A stretch of DNA of 64,000 nt from Bacillota bacterium (GTDB lineage: Bacteria; Bacillota; Clostridia; Christensenellales; SZUA-584). The translations under genes and the position numbers were made by a program. This document shows, piece by piece, positions 25,281-33,445 of the stretch. Under the pieces are notes generated by a model. That model searched no databases and had not been told where the DNA came from. It saw only the letters and a list, made by a program, of their open reading frames with translations. Within the stretch, counting starts at the first letter, position 1; each line of letters starts with the position of its first letter. The DNA is taken from NCBI GenBank assembly GCA_023428025.1, contig JAEYZN010000019.1:42501-106500 (forward strand). Direction: 5' to 3'.

Positions 25281-25294
25281 GTTGCCATGGCAAC
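25281..25294. promoter_or_regulatory. Perfect palindrome upstream of the molybdenum operon
   Basis: GTTGCCATGGCAAC is a 14-bp perfect inverted repeat, 114 bp before the MoeA-like start. GGCAAC half-sites also occur near the ygeY promoter. Candidate operator for the Crp-like or YheO-type regulator, or a molybdate regulator. Confidence 0.35.
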
Positions 25295-25407
25295 ATACGA
25301 TCCTGCCATTCAATGATAAAATAACATTCAATATCAATGCAAAAGATAAGAATTGAAGTTAATCCACCACGTGAATTGGCTGGCAACCGGAGCAAAGAGG
25401 AACAGCG

Positions 25408-26436
25408 ATGAAGTTGATCAAAACAACGGAAGCCGTGGGTCATGTGTTGTGCCATGACATCACGCAAATCATAAAGGATGTCAAAAAGGGCACGGCGTTT
25501 CGCAAGGGACATATCGTCACGGAAGCCGACATACCCGTCCTGCTCTCGCTGGGTAAAGACCACCTGTATGTATGGGAAAAGCAGGAAGGTATGCTGCACG
25601 AAAACGAGGCGGCGGATATATTGCGGGACATCTGCATGGGCGCGCACATGAAAGCCTCGGAAGTCAAAGAAGGCAAGATCGAGCTTTTCAGCACCATAGA
25701 CGGGCTGTTCCAGATGGATACGGAGCGCCTGAATGAGATCAACGCGCTGGGCGAAATCATCATCGCCACGCGCCATGGCAACACGCCTGTCAAAAAGGGA
25801 GACAAGCTGGCGGGTATGCGGGTAATCCCGCTCGTCATCAGCGAAGAAAAAATGGATCAGGCAAAAGCTGTTGCAGGCGATGCTCCGCTGATGCGGATGT
25901 TGCCGTTCACGCATAAAAACGCCGCCATCGTGATCACCGGCAACGAGGTTTTTCACAGGCGGATTCCCGACGCATTCGGTCCGGTGATTGAGGACAAGCT
26001 CTCGGAATATGATGTGGATGTGCTGGGCAAAACCATCGTGGACGACAACACCGAAAGGATCGCGGGCACCATCAGGAAGTATATTGAGGACGGCGCGGAC
26101 CTGATCATATGCACCGGCGGCATGAGTGTAGACCCGGACGACACCACGCCGACAGCCATCAAAAATACGGGAGCGAAGCTCGTCACATATGGCGCGCCTG
26201 TATTGCCCGGCGCGATGTTCCTGCTGGCTTACCATGGGGCAGGGGATACAGTGATACCGATACTCGGCTTGCCGGGCTGTGTGATGTACGCAAAGCGGAC
26301 CATCTTTGACTTGGTGCTGCCGCGTATCATGGCGGGCGAGAGGCTGAATGTGCAGGACTTGACGCGGCTGGGGGAAGGCGGTTTGTGCCTTGATTGCGGC
26401 ACGTGCGCCTTTCCTAATTGCGGCTTTGGCAAATAG
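25408..26436 (+). CDS. MoeA/MogA-like molybdopterin-binding protein with Cys-rich tail
   Basis: 342 aa. The middle to C-terminal half is a MoCF-biosynthesis domain (IVITGNEVFHRRI, ADLIICTGGMSVDPDDTTP, PVLPGAMFLL, GLPGCVMY), as in the molybdate-insertion protein MoeA. The N-terminal 170 residues are shorter than in classical MoeA. The end carries Cys327, Cys330, Cys333 and Cys338 (CX2CX2CX4C), suggesting a bound metal or iron-sulfur centre. AAAGAGGAACAGCG precedes the ATG. It starts the operon for molybdenum cofactor synthesis and uptake. Confidence 0.85.
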   Translation: MKLIKTTEAVGHVLCHDITQIIKDVKKGTAFRKGHIVTEADIPVLLSLGKDHLYVWEKQEGMLHENEAADILRDICMGAHMKASEVKEGKIELFSTIDGLFQMDTERLNEINALGEIIIATRHGNTPVKKGDKLAGMRVIPLVISEEKMDQAKAVAGDAPLMRMLPFTHKNAAIVITGNEVFHRRIPDAFGPVIEDKLSEYDVDVLGKTIVDDNTERIAGTIRKYIEDGADLIICTGGMSVDPDDTTPTAIKNTGAKLVTYGAPVLPGAMFLLAYHGAGDTVIPILGLPGCVMYAKRTIFDLVLPRIMAGERLNVQDLTRLGEGGLCLDCGTCAFPNCGFGK

Positions 26437-26447
26437 GGAGGATTCAT

Positions 26448-26933
26448 ATGGATGAGCGTCTGACGCATTTTGATTCCCACGGACACGCGGCGATGGTGGA
26501 TGTGTCTGATAAAGCGGACACTCAGCGTTCGGCTGTGGCCAGAGGCAGCATAAAGGTGAGCCAGGCCGTCTTTGATGCGATAAAGGACGGCGGGGTGGAG
26601 AAGGGCGACGTGCTGGGCGTGGCCCGTCTGGCGGGCATCATGGCCGCGAAGAAGACCTCCGAACTCATCCCGCTGTGCCATCCGCTGATGCTCACGAAGG
26701 TGAGCGTGGATTTTGAACTGCATTCCGGGGATTGTACGGTGGACGCCATCTGCACCGCCGGTCTGTGCGGCAAGACGGGAGTGGAAATGGAAGCCCTGAC
26801 AGGCGCGAGCGTGGCCCTGCTGACGATATACGACATGTGCAAGGCGCTGGACAAGGGCATGATGATGACCAACATTTTTCTGGTTGAAAAGAGCGGCGGC
26901 AAAAGCGGCCGCTATGAAAACCGGGGTTTATAA
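26448..26933 (+). CDS. moaC: Cyclic pyranopterin monophosphate synthase
   Basis: 161 aa from the ATG at 26448, which has GGGAGG 7 bases upstream. Catalyses the second half of the first step of molybdopterin synthesis after MoaA. Conserved: HAAMVDVSDK, KTSELIPLCHPL (active-site region), GKTGVEMEALTGAS and YDMCKALDK. Normal length. Only 11 bp from the previous gene and 33 bp from modA. Confidence 0.96.
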   Translation: MDERLTHFDSHGHAAMVDVSDKADTQRSAVARGSIKVSQAVFDAIKDGGVEKGDVLGVARLAGIMAAKKTSELIPLCHPLMLTKVSVDFELHSGDCTVDAICTAGLCGKTGVEMEALTGASVALLTIYDMCKALDKGMMMTNIFLVEKSGGKSGRYENRGL

Positions 26934-26966
26934 TGATTTGCGCAAAGCGCAAAGAAAGAGGTTAAC

Positions 26967-27836
26967 ATGAAAAGGATCGTGGGAATTATGCTGGTACTGT
27001 GTATGGTATTTGCGATGTTTGGGTGCAGCGGCCCCAATACGGAACCGTCTGCCGAACCGTCGGCCACGGAAGCGCCTGCCGCAACCGAAGCGCCGGCGGC
27101 GACGGAAGAGCCGACGGAAGAGCCGACGCCCGAACCGGAGCCAGTGGAGCTGACGATTGCGGCGGCGGCCAGCCTGACGGATGTGCTGACTGAGATCATC
27201 GAAAGCTATAAGGGCGTGGCGCCGAATGTAACCATCACCCCCACCTACGGGGCTTCCGGCGCTCTGCAGACGCAGATAGAGGAAGGCGCTCCGGTGGATG
27301 TCTTCATGTCGGCGGCGCAGAAGCAGATGGATGCGCTGGAAGAACAGGCGTTGCTGTTGGACGGTTCCCGCATCGATCTCCTGGAGAACAAGGTTGTGCT
27401 GATCGTGCCAAAGGATTCCGCGCTCGGCATCACCAGCTTTGAAGACCTGGCGAAGGACGACGTGAAAACCGTGGCGATCGGCGACCCCGCCAGCGTGCCT
27501 GCCGGCCAGTATGCCGAAGAGGTGTTGACAACCCTTGGCATCAAGGATAAGGTGGAAGCCAAAGCCAATTTGGGAACCGACGTGCGCCAGGTGCTGACCT
27601 GGGTGGAGAGCGGTGATGTGGACGCGGGCATCGTCTATGCCACAGACGCGGCCACGACGGACAATGTGACAGTCGTCGGTGAGGCGCCGGCGGACAGCGT
27701 GAAGAAGATCATCTATCCGGTGGCGATACTCAAAGCGTCCCAGAACGCTGAAGCGGCCCAGGCCTTCATCGATTTCCTGAAGACGGATGAGAATGTGGCG
27801 CGGTTTGAAAAATACGGCTTTATAATGGCCGAATAA
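26967..27836 (+). CDS. modA: Molybdate ABC transporter substrate-binding lipoprotein
   Basis: 289 aa. A signal peptide ends in a lipobox with Cys20 (MFGC), followed by a Pro/Ala/Thr/Glu-rich linker (residues 24-58) that probably spans the wall. The binding domain begins ELTIAAAASLTDVL and includes TYGASGALQTQIEEGAPVDVF and GDPASVPAGQYAEEV, all typical of ModA. Binds molybdate outside the membrane for ModBC. Confidence 0.95.
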   Translation: MKRIVGIMLVLCMVFAMFGCSGPNTEPSAEPSATEAPAATEAPAATEEPTEEPTPEPEPVELTIAAAASLTDVLTEIIESYKGVAPNVTITPTYGASGALQTQIEEGAPVDVFMSAAQKQMDALEEQALLLDGSRIDLLENKVVLIVPKDSALGITSFEDLAKDDVKTVAIGDPASVPAGQYAEEVLTTLGIKDKVEAKANLGTDVRQVLTWVESGDVDAGIVYATDAATTDNVTVVGEAPADSVKKIIYPVAILKASQNAEAAQAFIDFLKTDENVARFEKYGFIMAE

Positions 27837-27849
27837 GGCAGTAGGCGGC

Positions 27850-28533
27850 ATGGATTACTCGCCTCTTTGGCTGTCATTGAGAGTCGCGTTTCTGGCGACG
27901 ATCATGACATTCATACTTGGGGTTCTCGCAGCCTGGATGACTGTGAAGCTCAAACGCGGCAAAGGCATCGTGGACGGTCTGTTCACGTTGCCTTTGGTGC
28001 TGCCGCCCACCATGGTCGGCTTTTTTCTGTTGGTGATATTCGGCAAGAACGGTTTTATCGGGCAGCTGCTAAATCAGATCGGCGCACCGGTGGTGTTCAC
28101 ATGGACCGGCGCTGTGATCGCCTCCACCGTGGTGGCGTTTCCGCTGATGTACCGAACGGCGCGCGGCGCGTTCGAGCAGTTGGACGAGAATCTGCTCAGC
28201 GCGGGGCGGACGCTGGGCATGACGGAGGGGCGGCTGTTCTTCAAGGTGATGATCCCTAACTCCATCCCCAGCATCATGGCGGGAGCGGTGCTGGCGTTCG
28301 CACGGGCGCTGGGCGAATTCGGCGCGACCATCATGCTGGCGGGCAACATGCCCGGCAAAACACAGACGGTATCCGTCGCCATCTATACGGCGGTGCAGGC
28401 GGGCAACTGGGATTTGGCATACAGGTGGATGTTTATCATCGTGAGCATTTCGTTTGTCACGATATTGCTGATGAACTGGTTCACGAGCCGTTCCATGCGT
28501 TTCAGAAAGGGGCCGAAGAGGACATGGCGCTGA
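27850..28533 (+). CDS. modB: Molybdate ABC transporter permease
   Basis: 227 aa with five to six membrane helices. FTLPLVLPPTMVGFFLL and the cytoplasmic EAA loop ENLLSAGRTLGMTEGRLFFKVMIP are typical of ModB; FARALGEFGATIMLAGN also matches. It forms the channel for molybdate. The gene overlaps modC by 10 bp. Confidence 0.95.
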   Translation: MDYSPLWLSLRVAFLATIMTFILGVLAAWMTVKLKRGKGIVDGLFTLPLVLPPTMVGFFLLVIFGKNGFIGQLLNQIGAPVVFTWTGAVIASTVVAFPLMYRTARGAFEQLDENLLSAGRTLGMTEGRLFFKVMIPNSIPSIMAGAVLAFARALGEFGATIMLAGNMPGKTQTVSVAIYTAVQAGNWDLAYRWMFIIVSISFVTILLMNWFTSRSMRFRKGPKRTWR

Positions 28534-29576
28534 GTGTGGACATAGAAAAACGCGCGGGCAGCTTTCACTTAAGAAGCCGCTTCGAGGCCGATAACGAAAC
28601 GCTCGCCATACTCGGCGCGTCCGGCTGCGGAAAAAGCATGACGCTCAAATGCGTGGCGGGCATTGTGACGCCGGATAGGGGACGCATTGAGCTGAACGGA
28701 CGGGTGCTGTTCGACAGTGACAAGAAGATCAACATACCGGCGCGCAAGCGCGGGACGGGGTATCTGTTCCAGAACTACGCGCTGTTCCCCAATATGACGG
28801 TGGAGCAGAATATCGCTTGCGGTATCCCCAAAGACCATGATAAAGTCAGATCAGTCAGGGGAAAAATAGCGGCGTTTTATCTGGACGGGCTGGAGAGACA
28901 CTATCCGTATCAGTTGTCCGGCGGACAGCAGCAGCGCGTGGCGCTGGCACGAATGCTGGCAAGCGAACCGGAATTGCTGATGCTGGACGAACCCTTGTCC
29001 GCGCTGGACAGCTTTTTGAAGTGGCAGCTTGAGCTGGAGATACTGCGGGTTCAGGAGAGCTTCAAAGGTACGATACTGTTCGTGTCCCACAACCGCGACG
29101 AGGTCTACCGTCTGTGCGACCGCGTTGCCGTGATGGAAGACGGCGAAACGATCGAAGTGCTGGGCAAGCACGATCTGTACTCCAAACCGCAGACGCTGTC
29201 CACAGCGCTGCTGTCCGGCTGCAAGAATTTTTCGGGCGCGGTGAAAACGGGCGAACGTACGCTGTTCGCGAAGGACTGGAACGCAGAGTTGCATTCGTCG
29301 AAGCCTGTGCCGGATGACCTGCAGTATGTGGGGTTCCGTGCGCACTTTTTTGAACTGTGCGGGTCAGCGACAGGGGGGAACGTGCTGGAATGTCGTGTCA
29401 CCAAGGTGATCGAGGACATGTTCTCGACCATTGTCATGGCGCGGGTTGCGGGCGGGCCGGACAAGGACTGGGCGAATCTGCGCTACGAGCTGAGCAAAGA
29501 GAAGTGGAATGAACTGGGGAACCCGGAGACGCTTTATCTGCGCATGCCGGAAGACCAGCTGATTTTGATGAGGTAG
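28524..29576 (+). CDS. modC: Molybdate ABC transporter ATP-binding protein
   Basis: 350 aa from the ATG at 28524 inside the end of modB; the longer open frame is a modB shadow. Walker A is GASGCGKSM, the signature LSGGQQQRVALARM, Walker B LLMLDEPLSALD, and the switch His is in FVSHNRDE. A C-terminal TOBE-like region of about 110 residues follows. Powers ModB. It ends 3 bp before moaA, linking transport and cofactor synthesis. Confidence 0.95.
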   Translation: MALSVDIEKRAGSFHLRSRFEADNETLAILGASGCGKSMTLKCVAGIVTPDRGRIELNGRVLFDSDKKINIPARKRGTGYLFQNYALFPNMTVEQNIACGIPKDHDKVRSVRGKIAAFYLDGLERHYPYQLSGGQQQRVALARMLASEPELLMLDEPLSALDSFLKWQLELEILRVQESFKGTILFVSHNRDEVYRLCDRVAVMEDGETIEVLGKHDLYSKPQTLSTALLSGCKNFSGAVKTGERTLFAKDWNAELHSSKPVPDDLQYVGFRAHFFELCGSATGGNVLECRVTKVIEDMFSTIVMARVAGGPDKDWANLRYELSKEKWNELGNPETLYLRMPEDQLILMR

Positions 29577-29579
29577 GAC

Positions 29580-30554
29580 ATGACAGACGCGTGTGGCCGC
29601 ACAATCGACTACATGAGAATATCGGTGACGGACCGCTGCAACCTGCGGTGCGCTTACTGTATGCCCAAAGAGGGCGTCGAGGGCATCGCACATAGCGAGA
29701 TCATGAGATACGAGGAGATCATGCGTGTTGTGAATGCGGGCGTGTCTCTGGGCATCACCAAGATCAGGATCACCGGCGGCGAGCCGCTCGTACGCAAGGG
29801 GATCATATCCTTTGTGCGGATGGTCGCGCAGGCACCGGGCATCGAGCGCGTGGCGCTGACGACGAATGGCGTGCTCTTTTTCGATATGGGCACCGCGCTG
29901 AAAGAGGCCGGACTGGATGCCGTCAACTTCAGCCTGGACTGCACGGATGCGGATACATTTCATAGACTTACACGTGTGGATGCGTGGGACAAGGTGATGC
30001 AGGGGATCGAGCTGGCGCTTGAACTAGGCCTCATGACGAAAATAAACTGCGTCCCGATCAAGGCCTACAACGAAGCGGATTGGGCGCGCCTGGCAGGGCT
30101 GGCTAAGGATAAACCGCTGGACGTGCGCTTTATTGAAATGATGCCGATCGGCATGGGCCGGGACTTCCCGACGGTCAACAACGCGGACGTGCTGACCAAG
30201 TTGATCGGCGAATATGGCGAGCCGACACGGTCGGACGAACCGCACGGCAGCGGACCCGCCGAGTACTTCGATTTTCCCGGCTTCATGGGCAGCGTTGGCT
30301 TCATCAGTGCCCTGTCTAAAGCTTTTTGCGGCAGCTGCAACCGTGTGCGCCTGACGGCCGACGGGGTGCTGAAACCATGCCTGTGCTATGATGACGGCCT
30401 GCCGCTGAAACCGCTGCTGAGGAGCGGCATTTCAGACCAGATGCTGGAGGCCGCGATGGCGGACGCGATCTATGGAAAGCCGATGCGCCACAGCTTTTGC
30501 GGCGATAGCGTGGAAATCTCAGAACAGAAAAAGATGGTTCAGATAGGCGGATAG
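29580..30554 (+). CDS. moaA: GTP 3',8-cyclase (molybdopterin biosynthesis)
   Basis: 324 aa radical SAM enzyme that rearranges GTP for molybdopterin synthesis. The SAM cluster ligands are Cys20, Cys24 and Cys27. GGEPL near residue 63 follows. The second, substrate-binding cluster is shown by CGSCNRVRLTADGVLKPCL, and the essential C-terminal GG is present. Together with MoaC it makes cyclic pyranopterin monophosphate. Confidence 0.96.
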   Translation: MTDACGRTIDYMRISVTDRCNLRCAYCMPKEGVEGIAHSEIMRYEEIMRVVNAGVSLGITKIRITGGEPLVRKGIISFVRMVAQAPGIERVALTTNGVLFFDMGTALKEAGLDAVNFSLDCTDADTFHRLTRVDAWDKVMQGIELALELGLMTKINCVPIKAYNEADWARLAGLAKDKPLDVRFIEMMPIGMGRDFPTVNNADVLTKLIGEYGEPTRSDEPHGSGPAEYFDFPGFMGSVGFISALSKAFCGSCNRVRLTADGVLKPCLCYDDGLPLKPLLRSGISDQMLEAAMADAIYGKPMRHSFCGDSVEISEQKKMVQIGG

Positions 30555-30559
30555 ATAGT

Positions 30560-30988
30560 ATGGGAAAGGTCATGGCGGTCTGCATCAGCGGCAAACGGGG
30601 GACAAAAAAGCTCAATGTCGGCAGCATTGAGTTAATAGAAAATTACGGGCTGAAAGGCGATGGACACGCCGGTGACTGGCACCGGCAGGTCAGCCTTTTA
30701 AGCTACGACCGCGTGGAAGAGTTCCGCACCTCCGGTGCGGCGGTGGACGACGGGGCTTTCGGTGAAAATCTGCTCGTGAAGGGTATCGACTTCAAAGCAC
30801 TGCCCGTGGGCACAAAGCTGCGCTGCAACGATGTGATTCTGGAGATCACGCAAATCGGCAAGGAATGCCACGCGCATTGCGAGATATTCCACCAGGTGGG
30901 AGATTGCATCATGCCGCGCGAGGGCGTTTTCGCGCGGGTATTACAGGGCGGTACGATAGCCGTGGGGGATGAGATGTATGCCGACTAA
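30560..30988 (+). CDS. MOSC domain protein
   Basis: 142 aa single-domain MOSC protein. Signatures: GLKGDGHAGDWHRQVSLL and DDGAFGENLLVKG, then KECHAHCEIFHQVGDCIMPREGVFARV with several Cys. MOSC domains bind molybdenum cofactors and can deliver sulfur (or selenium). Its place between moaA and mog fits a late step of cofactor handling (inference). Confidence 0.92.
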   Translation: MGKVMAVCISGKRGTKKLNVGSIELIENYGLKGDGHAGDWHRQVSLLSYDRVEEFRTSGAAVDDGAFGENLLVKGIDFKALPVGTKLRCNDVILEITQIGKECHAHCEIFHQVGDCIMPREGVFARVLQGGTIAVGDEMYAD

Positions 30989-31478
30989 ACAATATCGGGC
31001 AGCCGTCATCACCGCCAGCGACAAAGGCTTCAGGGGAGAGCGCGAGGATATCAGCGGCAATGTGTTGAAACAACTGCTGCAGCAAAATGGATACACTATT
31101 GAGAGCTATTGCGTGCTCCCGGACGATAAAGAAGCGTTGGCCGCGGAGATGGCGCGCCTTGCGGATAACGACCTTTGCGACGCGGTGTTCACCACCGGCG
31201 GGACAGGTCTGTCGCCCCGGGACGTGACGCCCGAAGCCACGCTGGCCGTCGCGCACCGGCTGGTGCCGGGCATCAGCGAAGCCATGCGGGCCTACAGCAT
31301 GACCGTCACCCATCGGGCCATGCTAAGCCGGGGCGTCTCCGTGATCCGTGAACGGACGCTGATTATCAATCTGCCGGGCAGCCCAAAAGCGGTGGAGGAG
31401 AGCCTCGGCGTGATATTGGACGCGGTCTCGCACGGGCTGGCCATATTGCGCGGCGACGACGGCGAATGCGCCCGCTAA
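30978..31478 (+). CDS. mog: Molybdopterin adenylyltransferase (MogA/MoaB type)
   Basis: 166 aa from the ATG at 30978, which has GGGGGA about 8 bases upstream; an in-frame ATG at 30969 is possible. It adenylates molybdopterin before molybdate insertion. Motifs: AVITASDKGF, DAVFTTGGTGLSPRDVTPEAT and LIINLPGSPKAVEE. Overlaps the MOSC gene by 11 bp and, at its end, the convergent Crp-like gene by 4 bp. Last gene of the molybdenum operon. Confidence 0.93.
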   Translation: MPTKQYRAAVITASDKGFRGEREDISGNVLKQLLQQNGYTIESYCVLPDDKEALAAEMARLADNDLCDAVFTTGGTGLSPRDVTPEATLAVAHRLVPGISEAMRAYSMTVTHRAMLSRGVSVIRERTLIINLPGSPKAVEESLGVILDAVSHGLAILRGDDGECAR

Positions 31479-32149
31479 TCCGCCTGATCGGACAGTATCC
31501 GGAACCGGTTCTTGTTGTATGTGATCAAACCCTCATTTTGCATCCGGCCCAATTCTCTGGACAGCGCGCTGCGGTCCACACAAAGATAGGCGGCAAACTC
31601 CTCCCGGTTAAACGGCAGCAGCAAATCGTTTGTTTTTTTGCGTTTTGCCTGCAGCAACAAATAAAGCATTATGCGTTCCCGCAGACTCTTTTTAGACAGT
31701 ATATCGATCTTATAAAGCTGGCGGATGTTCTGGTTGGCGATCAGCTCGAGTATATTTTTCAGCATGATGCAGCGAAAACGGTCGGGAATGGCGCTGGGGG
31801 AGCCGATCATGTCAAAGGGGAGGGTGAGCACCTCCGTATCCGAAAAGCAGGATATGACAAAAGGGCTGATGCGCGTGGGCGTGCATGCAATGTCCAGCCC
31901 GAAAAGCTCCAGCGCCCGGGCCTTCCTGATCAGATTCAGATGGCCGTGAATATCCTCCTGGTAAATGTTGAGTTCGCCCGACAGCACAATGCCGACAAAA
32001 TCAACGATATCGTTTAATCCGATAAGCACGGAGCCTTTCTGATATTGTTTATACTGAAGGTTGAGAAACGGAAACAACGCGTCAACATCAGTCCGGCTGA
32101 TGCCGCTGAACAATTTCGTTTTTATCAAGCTGTTTGTGATCATATCCAT
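31475..32149 (-). CDS. Crp/Fnr family transcriptional regulator
   Basis: 224 aa from the ATG at 32149; the open frame is 14 codons longer, and the start is uncertain because the SD is weak. Residues about 15-120 form a cyclic-nucleotide-binding-type beta barrel (LFSGISRTDVDALFPFL, YQKGSVLI, GIVLSGELNIYQED). The C-terminus is a winged helix (EEFAAYLCVDRSALSRELGRMQNEGLI). There is no cysteine cluster of the Fnr kind, so oxygen sensing is unlikely. It faces the molybdenum operon and may control it. Confidence 0.88.
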   Translation of the reverse strand: MDMITNSLIKTKLFSGISRTDVDALFPFLNLQYKQYQKGSVLIGLNDIVDFVGIVLSGELNIYQEDIHGHLNLIRKARALELFGLDIACTPTRISPFVISCFSDTEVLTLPFDMIGSPSAIPDRFRCIMLKNILELIANQNIRQLYKIDILSKKSLRERIMLYLLLQAKRKKTNDLLLPFNREEFAAYLCVDRSALSRELGRMQNEGLITYNKNRFRILSDQAD

Positions 32150-32214
32150 AATTATTATGCCTGGAAGCGTGTTTGAGGCCCGTACCATCAACTATATTTT
32201 ATCAGAGCTGCAAC

Positions 32215-33327
32215 TTATGGTCGGAGGAGACCTGAGATATCGAGGCAGTCATCATCGGTGATGCCAAGCTTTTTCATGATGACCAGCGCGTTGTCCAAAC
32301 GCTGCTGAATGGCTGCTGTTGCAACAGAATCACGGGCGTATTTCTCAAAAGTACCGGCGAAGTGTCGTTTTACGCCGACGCATGAGTCGTTTTTGACCAG
32401 CTTGTCTGCCAGATAGACAACCGCACGCTCATCCGGCCGCGCAATCGCGTCGTAAGGCAGATCTGTATGGGTGGCTACCACGCGCCCAACCTTTGAATAT
32501 CCAAGACGTGCGAGCAAGACGCCTCCCGTTTTGGCGTGGCTGTTTCCACGGTTTTTGGTGATATCATGTAAAAGGGCGGCTGATTCTATCAGATGAATAT
32601 CGACAGACCAACCGCGTTCTACGGCAAGTTTGGCGATGTTTGCCGCAACCCTGGCCACTGTTTCGCAATGCCGAACGATACGTTCGCTGTTGGCATACCA
32701 TTTTAACATAAAAAGAGACATTTCGCGCGAGGGCACCTCCAGTTGGTGATATAAGGTTTTTATAACGTCGAAAGCCTCGGGCGTGTCTGCGTCTATCGCT
32801 ATGCCGGGGTCGGGAATGTCGACGATTTCTTTACCGAAAGGCTCCAATGCCCCCTTGAGGCCACCTTCACCCGTGAACGGCAGTATTTGTGGAATACAGG
32901 AAGCGTTGATGAGCAGGGGATGACCATGCTTATTATGGTATGCCGGCTGGACGATTGGTTTATCAGTTTTATATGCATTCAAAACTTCAATTGTAAAAGG
33001 CTGAACGAGTGGCATGTCTGCCGGCAGCAGAAAAAAACAATCGCATTTACCCTGAAGACAGCTTAGCCCAAGTTTTATCGAATCGATCATTTCGGTATCC
33101 GCATATCTCGGGTTATAAACCGTTTTTATATGGGCGTTTCTCAAATGCGCTTCCAGTTCTTCGCGGCAATGGCCCGTCACCACAACGGTTTCACAGATAT
33201 CGATGGTACGAAAAGAATCAATCGCATGATTTATCAGCGGCGTTCCGTCCAGTTCAACCAATGGCTTGAAGCGGCCCATTCGCGCTGACAGACCGGCTGC
33301 AATCAATAATACTGCTGTTTTCGACAT
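32215..33327 (-). CDS. MobA/MocA-like nucleotidyltransferase fused to an HD domain
   Basis: 370 aa two-domain protein. Residues 1-195 are a MocA-type transferase: LLIAAGLSARMGRFKPL, LPADMPLV and HGHPLLI. Residues about 205-350 are an HD phosphohydrolase domain: RIVRHCETVARVAANIA, then SAALLHDITKNRGNSHAKTGG with the HD pair. The first half should transfer a nucleotide to molybdopterin; the HD half could cleave a phosphoester of the same substrate. It is the second MocA-like gene in the window. Confidence 0.85.
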   Translation of the reverse strand: MSKTAVLLIAAGLSARMGRFKPLVELDGTPLINHAIDSFRTIDICETVVVTGHCREELEAHLRNAHIKTVYNPRYADTEMIDSIKLGLSCLQGKCDCFFLLPADMPLVQPFTIEVLNAYKTDKPIVQPAYHNKHGHPLLINASCIPQILPFTGEGGLKGALEPFGKEIVDIPDPGIAIDADTPEAFDVIKTLYHQLEVPSREMSLFMLKWYANSERIVRHCETVARVAANIAKLAVERGWSVDIHLIESAALLHDITKNRGNSHAKTGGVLLARLGYSKVGRVVATHTDLPYDAIARPDERAVVYLADKLVKNDSCVGVKRHFAGTFEKYARDSVATAAIQQRLDNALVIMKKLGITDDDCLDISGLLRP

Positions 33328-33445
33328 GTTTGTAAACCTATACCTATCATCATCTCATCATTGCCCATTTTTGATTATTATTGCTTTTTCGGGAATAACA
33401 ATCAATTCTTTTTATGACCTGTAAAAAACCGCAGCCAGCATGCCC

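Noticed and set aside
25247..25407. Molybdenum cofactor riboswitch before the MoeA-like gene
   Set aside because: The gap is AT-rich and lacks the GC-rich conserved stems of that class.
23041..26235. Two minus-strand frames of over 500 codons opposite the regulator, amidohydrolase and MoeA-like genes
   Set aside because: Both are antisense to genes with clear motifs and show the same low-complexity His/Arg/Val bias.
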